Assembly: GCF_025770765.1 (NCBI RefSeq)
Contig: NZ_JANZKY010000001.1
Span: forward strand, 124,001-188,000
DNA: 64,000 nt
Source of the DNA: Propionivibrio soli
Lineage (GTDB): Bacteria; Pseudomonadota; Gammaproteobacteria; Burkholderiales; Rhodocyclaceae
Direction: 5' to 3'
A model generated the notes under the pieces. The model had not been told where the DNA came from and made no database searches. It worked only from the letters and a program-made list of their open reading frames with translations. Every line of letters starts with the position of its first letter. Within the stretch, counting starts at the first letter, position 1. Below, one piece after another: positions 28,029 to 37,577 of this stretch. The translations under genes and the position numbers were made by a program.

Positions 28029-29651
28029 GTGCTCGTCGCCGCCAACATCACCATGCAGTTCGGGGCCAAGCCCCTGTTCGAAAACGTCTCCGTCAAGTTC
28101 GGCGAGGGTTACCGCTACGGTCTGATCGGCGCCAATGGCTCCGGCAAGTCCACCTTCATGAAGATCGTCGCCGGCGAGCTCGAGGCAACGGCCGGCAACA
28201 TTTCGAAGGACGCGCACGAACGCATGGCGTACCTGCGCCAGGATCAGTTCGCCTACGAGGAACAACGCGTCATCGACGTGGTGATGATGGGACACCAGGA
28301 GATGTGGTCGTGCATGCAGGAGAAGGACGCGATCTACGCCAATCCCGAGGCCACGGAGGAAGACTACCTGCATGCCGCCGAACTGGAGCATCACTTTGCC
28401 GAATTCGGCGGCTATACGGCGGAAGCCCGCGCAGGCGAGCTGTTGCTCGGCGTCGGTATCCCGGCCGACAAGCACTACGGGCCGATGAGCGAGGTGGCGC
28501 CCGGTTGGAAGCTGCGCGTGCTGCTCACGCAGGCGCTGTTCGCCGACCCGGACATCCTGCTACTCGACGAGCCCACCAACAACCTCGACATCGGCACGAT
28601 CCGCTGGCTCGAAAACGTGCTCAACGAGCGCAACAGCACGATGATCATCATCTCGCACGACCGGCACTTCCTGAATCAGGTGTGCACGCACATGGCCGAC
28701 CTGGACTACGGCAAGATCACCGTGTATCCGGGCAACTACGACGATTTCATGGAAGCGTCGTCGCAGGCACGCCAGCAGCAACAGGCCGCGAACGCCCGCG
28801 CCAAGGAACGCATCGCCGAGCTGCAGGAATTCGTGCGCCGCTTCTCGGCCAACAAGTCGAAGGCTCGCCAAGCGACGTCGCGCATGAAGCTGATCGACAA
28901 GCTGAAGCCCGAAGACATCAAGCCGTCCTCGCGGCAGTACCCGTGGATTCGCTTCGAGTACGACGAGAAGGAAAAGCTGCACCGTCAGGCGCTGGAAATC
29001 GAGAGCCTGTCGTTTGCCTATCCCGGCAGCGAACGCCGCCTCTTCGACAAGTTCGATCTCACGCTCAATGCAGGTGACCGGCTGGCGGTGATCGGAGAAA
29101 ACGGCGTCGGCAAATCGACGTTGCTCAAACTGCTGATGGGCGAGCTCAAGCCGCTCTCCGGCAACGTCAAATGGGCCGAAAAAGCGCGGGTCGGCTACTA
29201 CGCGCAAGATCACGCCGACGAATTCAAGAGCGACGAGAGCCTGACCGAATGGATCGGTGGTTATGCCCGCGCGAACGCCGCCGAAGGCGAGGACCTCGAA
29301 ACGCTGATCCGCGGCACGCTGGGGCGCCTCCTCTTCTCGGGCGATGAAGTCAGGAAGCCTGTGCGCGTGATCTCGGGCGGCGAACAGGGACGGATGATCT
29401 TCGGCCGTCTGATGCTTACCCGAAACAACGTGCTCGTTCTCGACGAACCGACGAACCACCTCGACATGGAATCGATCGAGTCGCTGAATACGGCCCTTGA
29501 AAAGTACAAGGGAACGCTGGTATTCGTCTCGCACGACCGCGAATTCGTTTCATCGCTGGCGACGCGGGTTCTCGAAATCCGGCTTGACGGCACGATCGTC
29601 AACTACCTCGGCAACTACGAGGAATACCTCGCCAGCCAGGGTATCGAGTAA
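28029..29651 (+). CDS. ybiT: ABC-F family ATPase YbiT
   Basis: A 540-residue soluble protein with two ABC ATPase domains and no membrane part. Walker A motifs are GANGSGKST (about residues 36-44) and GENGVGKST (about 354-362); each half has an [10 protein letters not shown]- or [10 protein letters not shown]-type Walker B. The linker between domains (about 240-290) contains the charged helix of the ABC-F family. The sequence tracks E. coli YbiT almost block for block from [12 protein letters not shown] to the final [17 protein letters not shown] proteins act on the ribosome E site to relieve stalling; YbiT's exact task is less clear. Start is GTG at 28029 after AAGAGGT. Confidence 0.94.
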   Translation: MLVAANITMQFGAKPLFENVSVKFGEGYRYGLIGANGSGKSTFMKIVAGELEATAGNISKDAHERMAYLRQDQFAYEEQRVIDVVMMGHQEMWSCMQEKDAIYANPEATEEDYLHAAELEHHFAEFGGYTAEARAGELLLGVGIPADKHYGPMSEVAPGWKLRVLLTQALFADPDILLLDEPTNNLDIGTIRWLENVLNERNSTMIIISHDRHFLNQVCTHMADLDYGKITVYPGNYDDFMEASSQARQQQQAANARAKERIAELQEFVRRFSANKSKARQATSRMKLIDKLKPEDIKPSSRQYPWIRFEYDEKEKLHRQALEIESLSFAYPGSERRLFDKFDLTLNAGDRLAVIGENGVGKSTLLKLLMGELKPLSGNVKWAEKARVGYYAQDHADEFKSDESLTEWIGGYARANAAEGEDLETLIRGTLGRLLFSGDEVRKPVRVISGGEQGRMIFGRLMLTRNNVLVLDEPTNHLDMESIESLNTALEKYKGTLVFVSHDREFVSSLATRVLEIRLDGTIVNYLGNYEEYLASQGIE

Positions 29652-29659
29652 GGCTCAAT

Positions 29660-30238
29660 ATGCTGCGTTCGCTCGCTTCAATGACGCTGCGACTCGTCGG
29701 CTGGCATTCGGTGTTCGAAATGCCGCCGGGGCCGAAATCGGTGATCGTCGTCTATCCACACACCTCGAACTGGGACTTCGTACTCGGCGTACTGTGCCGC
29801 GTGAAGCATGGCGTCTTCTTGCATTGGGCAGGCAAAGACACCCTCTTCCGTTGGCCGCTACGCGGTTTCTTTCTGCGCTTGGGTGGCGTACCGATCAATC
29901 GGCGCGAGCGCACCGGGATGATCGCCCAGCTCGCCGAAGCCCTGCGCCGCGAGCCGACCTTCCACATCGCGATCACGCCGGAAGGAACGCGTTCCAAAAC
30001 CGACCACTGGAAATCGGGTTTCTATCGCCTTGCCCTGGCCGCCGACGCACCGCTGGGGCTCGGTTTCATCGATTACGGCACAAAGCGCGTCGGCGTCGAG
30101 CGCTGGATCAAACTCATCGGCAACGAGGAAGCGGACCTCGCATTGCTGCGCGCTTACTACGCCGACAAGAAGGGCCTGTATCCGGAAAAGTCCGGCGACA
30201 TCCGCTTTCTCCCGCGCCCTGCGGAAAAGAGCGCCTGA
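29660..30238 (+). CDS. Lysophospholipid acyltransferase-family protein
   Basis: A 192-residue member of the PlsC-like acyltransferase superfamily. The catalytic HX4D motif is YPHTSNWDF (about residues 33-41), the substrate-binding ITPEGTRSK lies at about 111-119, and VPINRRERTG forms the intervening block. It is shorter than PlsC and lacks a clear N-terminal membrane anchor. Homologues acylate glycerophospholipids or related lipids; the donor and acceptor cannot be read from sequence. It starts 8 bases after ybiT and is probably cotranscribed. Confidence 0.85.
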   Translation: MLRSLASMTLRLVGWHSVFEMPPGPKSVIVVYPHTSNWDFVLGVLCRVKHGVFLHWAGKDTLFRWPLRGFFLRLGGVPINRRERTGMIAQLAEALRREPTFHIAITPEGTRSKTDHWKSGFYRLALAADAPLGLGFIDYGTKRVGVERWIKLIGNEEADLALLRAYYADKKGLYPEKSGDIRFLPRPAEKSA

Positions 30239-30361
30239 TCTTCATCAGATAAGAAACACCGGCATTTCCGCCCAGGAGAGCACAACCATCCGGACGGATC
30301 GCTTACCGGCGTGCGATCACATCTCGGCACGGGAACGCTCTTTCTCGCTTCGCCAAAACTG

Positions 30362-31006
30362 TCAAGGAGCGGGCGTCGTCGTTGCGCTTTCCTTCTTTGA
30401 CGACGCTTCCGCGCGGGCCGCTTCCTTTTCTGCCCGTTTGGCTTCTTCCTTCGCGCGCTTCTCGGCGCGCTTGGCGTCATCTTTGGCACGCTTCTCCAGC
30501 TTTGCCTGACGCTTGGCTTCCTCGGCAGCCGCCTGCTCGCGCCCTTTCACCGCCTTGGCTTCCTTGTCGGCAATCTTCTTTTCGCGCTCCGTCGCTTTTT
30601 CGGCTTCTCGAATGCGAAACGCCTCGGCCTTTTCCTGCTGGTCTGCGTCACGTTTCACGCGGTCGGCTTGGCGCTGCACATCCTCGGCGTCAAGTTCGGC
30701 CCGTCGCGCCTCACGCAGGAAATCGCGCGCCGGCGCGTCAAGTTTGCGCGCCTCGATCGTCGCCTGTGTATGACGCTTCTTGGCGTCAGCAAGGCAATCG
30801 TTGACCAGAAACTTGTCGTAGCACGCGTCCTGCTCGGCGGCGAAGCGCTGATCGGCCTCGTGCTTCATCTGCGAGGCTCGGGCGCGCTGCGCGTCGGCCT
30901 CCTCCTTTGTTTGCGGCACAGGAACCGCTTCCGGCGTGGACGTCTCGGCACGCGCTATGGAACCGAGCAGCAACGCGGCAAGCAAGAAACAACGTATGTA
31001 CATCAT
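30362..31006 (-). CDS. Exported Lys/Glu/Ala-rich coiled-coil protein, unknown
   Basis: A 214-residue protein starting at MMYIRCFLLAALLLGSIARA, a signal peptide with cleavage likely after ARA. A segment with two cysteines follows (QDACYDKFLVNDCLADAKK, about residues 62-80), then about 120 residues of Lys/Glu/Ala/Arg heptad-like sequence with repeats of KRAEKRAKEEAKRAEKEA. Such proteins are common next to diverse genes in betaproteobacteria and have no known function. Start is 31006, giving the signal peptide; an upstream start at 31072 would bury it. Confidence 0.65.
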   Translation of the reverse strand: MMYIRCFLLAALLLGSIARAETSTPEAVPVPQTKEEADAQRARASQMKHEADQRFAAEQDACYDKFLVNDCLADAKKRHTQATIEARKLDAPARDFLREARRAELDAEDVQRQADRVKRDADQQEKAEAFRIREAEKATEREKKIADKEAKAVKGREQAAAEEAKRQAKLEKRAKDDAKRAEKRAKEEAKRAEKEAARAEASSKKESATTTPAP

Positions 31007-31257
31007 GGCAACCTCCAGGGGCCGTAATCTATCAGGCAGTCGGAACTTATGCCACGCGCGCAGCATGCCCACGTCGCCCTCGTGCCAGCGCCAGGGCCGT
31101 CACCTCGAGTCTGCGAGCCGTATTTCGCTGCGTGGAAAAGTTCGCTGCGCGAACCGCCGTCGATGCCGGGAACGCTCCGCAAGGAGTAAGACCCTGATGC
31201 ATTTGGTAGAATGTCGGGCTTCTGTTTACTCAACCGCCACCGCTCAGGGAGCCCGTC

Positions 31258-31872
31258 TTGAAAATCGTCTGCCTCGACCTCGAAGGCGTTCTCGTCCCCG
31301 AAATCTGGATCGCGTTCTCCGAACGCACCGGTATCCCGGAACTGCGCCGGACGACGCGCGACGAGCCGAACTACGACACCTTGATGAAGTACCGCCTCGG
31401 CATCCTCGCCGAACACGGGCTTGGGCTACCGGATATTCAGCAGGTCATCTGCGCGATGGGCCCGCTTCCGGGCGCGAAGGCGTTCCTCGACAAGCTGCGC
31501 GAGGATTACGAAGTCATCATCCTGTCGGATACGTTCTATGAATTCGCCCACCCCTTGATGCGCCAGCTGGCTTGGCCGACGTTGTTCTGTCACAGTTTGG
31601 AGACCGATGCCAGCGGGATGGTCGTCAACTACCACTTACGCATGCCGCAGCAGAAGCGCGAGGCGGTCAAACGCTTCCGCGAAATGAACTTCACGGTCGT
31701 CGCCGCCGGCGATTCGTACAACGATACGGCGATGCTCGGCGAAGCGCACGCCGGCATTCTTTTCCACCCGCCCGAAAACGTGATACGCGAGTTCCCGCAG
31801 TACCCCGTCACGCGCAGCTACGACGAACTGCGCGCCGAAATCGACAAGGCGTTCGCCCGCGTCGGAGGATAA
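31258..31872 (+). CDS. thrH: ThrH-type phosphoserine phosphatase/homoserine kinase-like
   Basis: A 204-residue HAD-superfamily enzyme. It begins with a TTG start (AGGGAG 6 bases upstream) and CLDLEGVLVPEIWIAF, where the first Asp of the DxE-type motif (DLEG) is the nucleophile. VIILSDTFYEF is motif II and AAGDSYNDTAML motif III/IV; HAGILFHPPENVIREFPQ is a strong ThrH signature. Pseudomonas ThrH dephosphorylates phosphoserine and can transfer the phosphate to homoserine, supporting serine and threonine synthesis. It is followed 8 bases later by purU. Confidence 0.93.
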   Translation: MKIVCLDLEGVLVPEIWIAFSERTGIPELRRTTRDEPNYDTLMKYRLGILAEHGLGLPDIQQVICAMGPLPGAKAFLDKLREDYEVIILSDTFYEFAHPLMRQLAWPTLFCHSLETDASGMVVNYHLRMPQQKREAVKRFREMNFTVVAAGDSYNDTAMLGEAHAGILFHPPENVIREFPQYPVTRSYDELRAEIDKAFARVGG

Positions 31873-31880
31873 GCCAGTCC

Positions 31881-32759
31881 ATGTATTCCAAACGTTACTA
31901 CACGCTCTCCGCTTCCTGTCCCGACCGGGTGGGCATCGTCGCCCGCGTCGCCAGTTTCATTGCCGAACACCGCGGCTGGATTCTCGAGTCGCGCTACCAC
32001 TCCGATCACAACAATATCGAGAGCAACGGCGACAGCCGCTATTTCATGCGCATCGACATCAAGGCCGAGTCGCTGCCTTTCCATCTCGCCGAGTTCCGCG
32101 AGCGTTTCCGGCCAATCGCCGAAGAAATGGGCATGACATGGAAAATCAACGATTCGGCCGTCAAACGGCGCGTGGTCATCCTCGTCAGCAAACAAGAGCA
32201 CTGTTTGTACGACTTGCTGGCGCGCTGGCAGTCGAAGGAACTCGACATCGAGATCCCCTGCATCATCTCGAACCACGACACCTTCAAGGGCTTCGTCGAG
32301 TGGCACGGCATCCCGTTCCATCATGTGCCGGTCGCGCGCGACAACAAGGAGGCTGCATACGCCGAAATCCGGCGCATCTATGAAGAGGTGAAGGGCGACA
32401 CGATGGTGCTCGCGCGCTACATGCAGATCATTCCCCCGGACATGTGCGACGCGTACCCGGGCCAGATCCTCAATATCCACCACTCGTTCCTGCCCAGCTT
32501 CGTCGGCGCCAAGCCGTACCACCAGGCGTACCAGCGCGGCGTCAAGCTGATCGGCGCCACCTGCCACTATGTCACCAGCGAGCTCGACCAGGGTCCGATC
32601 ATCGAACAGGATGTAATCCGCATCGACCACTCCGATTCCGTCGACGACATGGTGCGCTACGGCAAGGACATCGAGAAAGCCGTACTGGCCCGTGGTCTGC
32701 GCTACCACCTCGAAGATCGCGTTCTCGTCCACGGCAACAAGACCGTCGTTTTCCGCTAG
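31881..32759 (+). CDS. purU: Formyltetrahydrofolate deformylase
   Basis: A 292-residue PurU that hydrolyses 10-formyl-THF to formate and THF, balancing one-carbon pools. An N-terminal ACT domain (about residues 7-85; SCPDRVGIVARVASFIAEH) precedes a formyltransferase-fold catalytic domain with IPFHHVPV, LARYMQIIPP and the active-site LNIHHSFLPSFVGAKPYHQA and DQGPIIEQDV. The start at 31881 (MYSKRYYTLS) follows the thrH stop closely with GGAGG upstream. Confidence 0.96.
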   Translation: MYSKRYYTLSASCPDRVGIVARVASFIAEHRGWILESRYHSDHNNIESNGDSRYFMRIDIKAESLPFHLAEFRERFRPIAEEMGMTWKINDSAVKRRVVILVSKQEHCLYDLLARWQSKELDIEIPCIISNHDTFKGFVEWHGIPFHHVPVARDNKEAAYAEIRRIYEEVKGDTMVLARYMQIIPPDMCDAYPGQILNIHHSFLPSFVGAKPYHQAYQRGVKLIGATCHYVTSELDQGPIIEQDVIRIDHSDSVDDMVRYGKDIEKAVLARGLRYHLEDRVLVHGNKTVVFR

Positions 32760-32844
32760 ATCGCCACGGAGCGCCGCCGGCCGGCATACCGCCTGTCGGT
32801 GGCCAAGTTGACTCCGCCCGCGAACTGTTTCAAGGCTCTTCTTC

Positions 32845-34788
32845 ATGATTACCCTCAAGAACGTCACCTTGCGCCGCAGCGCCAAAGTGTTGCTCGACAG
32901 CGCCTCGGTGACGCTCAACCCCGGCGAGAAAGTCGGCCTCGTTGGCCGCAACGGGGCGGGCAAGTCGACGCTGTTCGCACTGTTCAACGGCGCACTGCAC
33001 GAGGATGCAGGCGACTTCTTCATGCCGGCGCAATGGCGCATGGCGCAAGTGGCCCAGGAAATGCCGGAGACCGACCAGTCGGCTACGGACTTCGTGATCG
33101 CCGGCGACACGGCGCTGATCGCCGCCGAAGCCGAAGTGCGGGCCGCCGAGGCATCCAACGACGGCGAGCGCATGGCCCACGCCTACACGGCACTGCATGA
33201 TGCGGGCGCGCACGACGCGCAGGCGCGGGCGCAGGCGCTGATCCTCGGTCTCGGCTTTAAGACTACCGAGGTCGATAGGCCGGTGAATAGCTTCTCCGGC
33301 GGCTGGCGCATGCGTCTGCAGCTTGCGCGAGCGCTGATGTGCCCGTCCGACCTGCTGCTCCTCGACGAGCCGACAAACCACCTCGACCTCGATGCGCTGG
33401 TCTGGCTCGAAACCTGGCTCAAGCGTTACGAAGGCACGCTGATCGTGATCAGCCACGACCGCGAATTTCTCGATGCCGTGACCTCGGTGACACTGCACAT
33501 CGAGAACGGCAAACTGACGCGCTACGGTGGCAACTACAGCGCCTTCGAGGAACTGCGCGCGCAGCAGCTCGAGTTGCAGCAGTGCGCGTACGAGCGCCAG
33601 CAAGAAAAAATCGCGCATCTCACGAAGTTCATCACCCGTTTCAAGGCCAAGGCGACAAAGGCTCGGCAAGCGCAAAGCCGGGTCAAGGCGCTGGAACGCA
33701 TGGAGAAACTCGCGCCGGTGCTCGCCAGTGCGGACTTCACCTTCGAATTCGGCGAACCCGCCAATCTGCCCAATCCGATGCTGGCGATGAACGAAGCGTC
33801 CTTCGGCTATCCGCCGCCCCCCGATGCGCCGGCCGGAACACCGCCCACCGTAATCGTGCGCAACGTCAGCAAATCGGTAACGGCAGGTCAGCGGATCGGC
33901 ATCCTCGGCGCCAATGGCCAGGGCAAATCGACGCTGGTGAAGACGATCGCGCGGGTGCTCGCGCCGCTCGGCGGTACCGTCACCGAGGGCAAGGGACTCA
34001 ACATCGGCTACTTCGCGCAGCAAGAACTCGACGTGCTCGAACCGCTCGACACGCCGCTTGAACATATGGTGCGCCTGGCCAAAAACGGCCTGCCGGCGGG
34101 CCAAAGCGGCCGCGAGCAGGATCTGCGCACCTTCCTTGGCTCATTCAACTTCGTCGGCGACATGGTCAAGCAGCCGGTCGGCACGATGAGCGGCGGCGAG
34201 AAGGCGCGACTTGTGCTCTGCATGATCGTCTGGCAGCGTCCCAACCTGCTCCTGCTCGACGAACCGACCAACCATCTCGACCTCGCCACGCGGGAAGCGT
34301 TGTCGGTTGCCCTCAACGAGTTCGAAGGCACCGTGATGCTGGTCAGCCACGATCGATCGCTGCTGCGCTCGGTCTGCGACGAATTCTGGCTCGTTTCGCG
34401 GGGCGGGGTCGCGCCATTCGATGGCGACCTCGACGACTACCAACAATACCTCCTCGACGAAGCGAAGCGGGTGCGCGAGGAGGTGCGCGCCTCCACGCGT
34501 TCCGCCAGGGAGGCGGCCGAGCCCATTCCGGCCCCGCAGACGGCGCGCCGCCCGGCGGTCAACGTCAAGGCTTTGAAGCGCGACCTCGGCAAGCTAGAAC
34601 AACGGATGCTCGAGCTGCAGACTCGAAAGCACGCGCTCGAAGCCAGCCTGTCGGCGGCGACGTCGCCGCAAGAGATCGGCACCATCGGGACCGATCTGCA
34701 GCAGCTTGACGCCGAACTCGCCGAGAACGAAGACCGCTGGCTGGCAATCTCCGAACAGATTGAGACCGAGGAAAACGGTACCGCCTGA
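32845..34788 (+). CDS. yheS: ABC-F family ATPase YheS
   Basis: A 647-residue twin-ATPase ABC-F protein. Walker A motifs are GRNGAGKST (about residues 34-42) and GANGQGKST (about 355-363), with signature FSGGWRMRL and MSGGEKARL and Walker [13 protein letters not shown] twice. The interdomain arm helix and a C-terminal coiled coil (about 570-645) fit the YheS group, and the sequence follows E. coli YheS closely. It is expected to act on ribosomes stalled at difficult peptides. It has its own 85-base upstream gap after purU and converges with an EamA gene. Confidence 0.92.
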   Translation: MITLKNVTLRRSAKVLLDSASVTLNPGEKVGLVGRNGAGKSTLFALFNGALHEDAGDFFMPAQWRMAQVAQEMPETDQSATDFVIAGDTALIAAEAEVRAAEASNDGERMAHAYTALHDAGAHDAQARAQALILGLGFKTTEVDRPVNSFSGGWRMRLQLARALMCPSDLLLLDEPTNHLDLDALVWLETWLKRYEGTLIVISHDREFLDAVTSVTLHIENGKLTRYGGNYSAFEELRAQQLELQQCAYERQQEKIAHLTKFITRFKAKATKARQAQSRVKALERMEKLAPVLASADFTFEFGEPANLPNPMLAMNEASFGYPPPPDAPAGTPPTVIVRNVSKSVTAGQRIGILGANGQGKSTLVKTIARVLAPLGGTVTEGKGLNIGYFAQQELDVLEPLDTPLEHMVRLAKNGLPAGQSGREQDLRTFLGSFNFVGDMVKQPVGTMSGGEKARLVLCMIVWQRPNLLLLDEPTNHLDLATREALSVALNEFEGTVMLVSHDRSLLRSVCDEFWLVSRGGVAPFDGDLDDYQQYLLDEAKRVREEVRASTRSAREAAEPIPAPQTARRPAVNVKALKRDLGKLEQRMLELQTRKHALEASLSAATSPQEIGTIGTDLQQLDAELAENEDRWLAISEQIETEENGTA

Positions 34789-34856
34789 CCTCCGGCCCAG
34801 CCGGGGCCGGCCGCGCCGCCTGACGCCGAAAACGTGAAGAGCCTCCGAGAGCGAAG

Positions 34857-35777
34857 TCAGCCGCCGGAGGTCGCGCTGGCTAGTGCCGCGGTTCTTTCGC
34901 GAGCCGAGGCGCGCTCGTGCGTTGCAACGTAAATGCCGCTGGCCACGAGGAGCGCGATTCCGGCGAGCGACCACGCGTCCGGAAAATCGCCGAAGGCGAC
35001 GAAACCGATCAACATCACCCAGATCAACTGCGAGTAGGTGAACGGCGCCAGCCGCGAAGCCGGTGCATGGCTGTAGGCCTTGATCAGCAGCAGGTGAGCC
35101 GAACCGCTGAGCACGCCGACGAACACCAGCAGCGCCGCGTGTGCCAGATTCTGCGGCGTGACCCAGATATAGGGAAGCGCCGCCGAGAGGAGCAAGGAAC
35201 CGATCAAGCCCGCGTAGAAGATCGAGGTGTAGGCGCTCTCGACGGCGGCGATCTTGCGCGTCAGCACCTGATAGCTCGCAAAGGCCACGGCGTTGCCGAT
35301 CGGCAACAACACCGCCCAGTGGAAAACGTCACTGCCAGGACGAATGATCACGAGCACGCCGATGAAACCGCTCGCGACGGCAATCCAGCGCGCGGCGTCG
35401 ACGTGCTCCTTGAGAAACACCACGGACAGTAGCGTCACGATCAACGGCGTCAGGAAGGCGATCGAGGTCGACTCCGCGAGCGGCATGTACTTCAGCGCAC
35501 CGACGAAGAAGAGCGAAGCGCCGACCAGCAGAAAGCCGCGCACGATCTGCACCCCGGGGTGCGCGGTACGCACGAGCCCCTTGCCCAGGCGCGGCCCGAG
35601 GGCGGCGACGATGAACACCAGATGGAAGGTGTAGCACGCCCAGACCACGAAGGCGACCGGATAGAAGCGTGTCAGGTATTTGGAACAAAGATCGGTGATC
35701 GAGAAGAGCGCGACGGTCACGAGGACCAGCACAATTCCCCGCAGCAGGCGGGGCTTTTCGGCAGTGGGGCTGTTCAT
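34857..35777 (-). CDS. EamA/DMT-superfamily transporter
   Basis: A 306-residue membrane protein with about ten hydrophobic helices in two EamA repeats (about residues 12-145 and 155-285). It starts at 35777 (MNSPTAEKPRLLRGI); the region upstream is open but hydrophilic and unconserved. The family exports small metabolites such as amino acids or purines; substrate unknown. It stands alone and convergent with yheS. Confidence 0.85.
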   Translation of the reverse strand: MNSPTAEKPRLLRGIVLVLVTVALFSITDLCSKYLTRFYPVAFVVWACYTFHLVFIVAALGPRLGKGLVRTAHPGVQIVRGFLLVGASLFFVGALKYMPLAESTSIAFLTPLIVTLLSVVFLKEHVDAARWIAVASGFIGVLVIIRPGSDVFHWAVLLPIGNAVAFASYQVLTRKIAAVESAYTSIFYAGLIGSLLLSAALPYIWVTPQNLAHAALLVFVGVLSGSAHLLLIKAYSHAPASRLAPFTYSQLIWVMLIGFVAFGDFPDAWSLAGIALLVASGIYVATHERASARERTAALASATSGG

Positions 35778-36099
35778 CAAAACGCGGGGAGGCAGATGGA
35801 AGCTGGAAACAAAAACGAAGAGATCCCCGGTGACGGAATCGACGGCAACAAGACAATGGTGCATCGCCTCGTCCTGCCACCAGCCCGCGCTAGCAGTAAG
35901 CGACAGGCTCGTCCCGATACTCTCCTAAACCGCCAGTGTACGGTAGAAACGGAGAATTCGCCGAGATTTGTCTCCGGAATGACGAAGCAACATAACCGCG
36001 TCCGCGTCTCGACAGAAGCGGGCTCCGTACCGTATCCGCGGAACGCCCGGCAAGTCCTTCGCGCTAGAATGGCGACATAGTCCTCCCGGCCTGTCAGCG
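35778..36099. other. 322-base intergenic region between EamA and vanZ genes
   Basis: No convincing coding sequence on either strand. A TAGAAT at 36065-36070 could be a -10 box for the vanZ gene but no -35 match lies 16-18 bases upstream. An interrupted inverted repeat CGGAG / CTCCG at about 35958-35984 has a long loop and is probably chance. Confidence 0.35.
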
Positions 36100-37191
36100 A
36101 TGCAGCCCTTGTCCCCGAAGCAAAAGCCAACGCCGCTAAGAACGCCGCTTCCGGCATCCGGGTTGCCCACCTACCTCGCGCTGTCGTACGCCGTCCTGGT
36201 CGTTTACGGCAGCCTGCACCCCTTCTCCGGATGGCGCAGCCCGGGATTACCGCTCCTGTTTTTCCTCGACGCCGGGTGGCCGCGTTACTGGACGGTTTTC
36301 GATGTCTTTGTGAACGCCTTGGCTTATCTTCCGCTCGGATTCCTCTTCACGCTGGCTCTGCGGCGCATTCCCGGAAATACCCTGTCCGCGCTGGTGGCGA
36401 CCTTGCTTGGCGCCCTCTTGAGTTTGTGTCTTGAGACGATCCAAGCCTGGCTTCCGGCACGGGTGCCGTCCAATCTCGACTTTGCCTGCAACGCGTTGGG
36501 TACCGCTATTGGCGCCGTGTTGGCGGTGCGCCACGGGCATCGCTTTTTCTATCGGGTGGCACTCCTGCAACGGCGATTGCTGGCGCCGATACCGCATGTC
36601 GAGTTGGGACTCGTTCTCGTCGGGCTTTGGCTCCTCACCCAGCTCTCGCCGGAGACAATCCTGTTTGGAGCAGGCGACCTGCGCCACCTGCTCGACATTG
36701 CATCCCCCTTGCCTTACGCCGCACCGTCATTCTTCGCCCTCGAAACAGGCACCATCGCCTGCAACACCGTCGCCATCGGGCTCGTGGTTCGCACCTTGCT
36801 GGTCAGAAACCCCTCTCCGTACTTGGTCTTGACCCTGTTCTTTTTCGTCGCATTGGCCATTCGCACGCTCGCCGCCGGCGTGCTCATCGATCCGTACCAC
36901 GCGTTGGCTTGGCTTACTCCCGGTGCGGGACTGGGTTTGATGATCGGTGGCTCGCTACTTGCCGTACTTCTGCTCCTTCCGGGTTGGGTACGTGTCGCGC
37001 TTGCCGGCCTTGCGTTGATGGCAGGAACCGTGCTGGTCAATGCCTCGCCGCCCAATCCGTATTCGGCGGTCGCTCTCGCCGCATGGCGGCAGGGCCACTT
37101 TCTAAACTTCAACGGATTGACACGGCTTGCTGCCAGCCTGTGGCCGTTTCTTGCACTTACCTACCTGATCGCACTCGGACGCCGGCTTTGA
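36100..37191 (+). CDS. VanZ-family multi-spanning membrane protein
   Basis: A 363-residue protein with about nine membrane helices. The N-terminal half carries the VanZ pattern: DVFVNALAYLPLGFL, then SLCLETIQAWLPARVPSNLD and CNALGTAIGA, i.e. the conserved E..Q..LP.R..S..D..N..G series. The C-terminal half adds four or five further helices not in short VanZ proteins. The family includes the teicoplanin-resistance VanZ but most members have no known role, and nothing here points to antibiotic resistance. A ferredoxin gene follows. Confidence 0.85.
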   Translation: MQPLSPKQKPTPLRTPLPASGLPTYLALSYAVLVVYGSLHPFSGWRSPGLPLLFFLDAGWPRYWTVFDVFVNALAYLPLGFLFTLALRRIPGNTLSALVATLLGALLSLCLETIQAWLPARVPSNLDFACNALGTAIGAVLAVRHGHRFFYRVALLQRRLLAPIPHVELGLVLVGLWLLTQLSPETILFGAGDLRHLLDIASPLPYAAPSFFALETGTIACNTVAIGLVVRTLLVRNPSPYLVLTLFFFVALAIRTLAAGVLIDPYHALAWLTPGAGLGLMIGGSLLAVLLLLPGWVRVALAGLALMAGTVLVNASPPNPYSAVALAAWRQGHFLNFNGLTRLAASLWPFLALTYLIALGRRL

Positions 37192-37253
37192 ATCAAGCCG
37201 GTGATCGGTTGTCAGAGAGCCACGCCAACTCCAATAACGAGAACTTCTTCAGC

Positions 37254-37562
37254 ATGAGCTACTACAAACACCACGTATTTTTCTGCTGCAATCAGCGCCC
37301 CGAAGGCGAGAGCTGTTGCAACAACCTCGGCGCCACGGTCGCCCAAACCTATGCCAAGGATCGGATCTCCGAGCTCAAATTGAAAGGCAAGGGCAAGATA
37401 AGGATCAACAAGGCCGGCTGCCTCGACCGTTGCGACGAAGGCCCGGTCCTCGTGGTGTATCCGGAAGAGGTCTGGTACAGCTACGTGGATACTGAGGACA
37501 TCGAGGAGATCATCCAGGAGCACCTGATCAACGGCCGTGTCGTCGAGCGGTTGAAAATCTGA
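37254..37562 (+). CDS. Thioredoxin-like [2Fe-2S] ferredoxin
   Basis: A 102-residue small iron-sulphur protein. Cysteines in HVFFCCNQRPEGESCC (about residues 11-22) and AGCLDRCDEGP (about 55-59) match the C-X(8-12)-C ... C-X3-C spacing of thioredoxin-fold [2Fe-2S] ferredoxins, which are related to the 24-kDa subunit of complex I. The partner is unknown. It lies in a plus-strand run between vanZ and an alpha/beta hydrolase. The start at 37254 gives the standard MSYYKHHVFFCC N-terminus. Confidence 0.9.
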   Translation: MSYYKHHVFFCCNQRPEGESCCNNLGATVAQTYAKDRISELKLKGKGKIRINKAGCLDRCDEGPVLVVYPEEVWYSYVDTEDIEEIIQEHLINGRVVERLKI

Positions 37563-37577
37563 CGACAGGGCCGGCCT

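Noticed and set aside
34789-34830. GC-rich inverted repeat after yheS (CCGGCCC / GGGCCGG)
   Set aside because: No T-run on either strand; too ordinary for this base composition to call a terminator.
35940-36080. Promoter or small RNA in the gap before the vanZ gene
   Set aside because: A single TAGAAT with no -35 partner and one weak hairpin do not support either.
36100-37191. Antibiotic resistance from VanZ
   Set aside because: Most VanZ-family proteins have no resistance role, and no other van genes are present.
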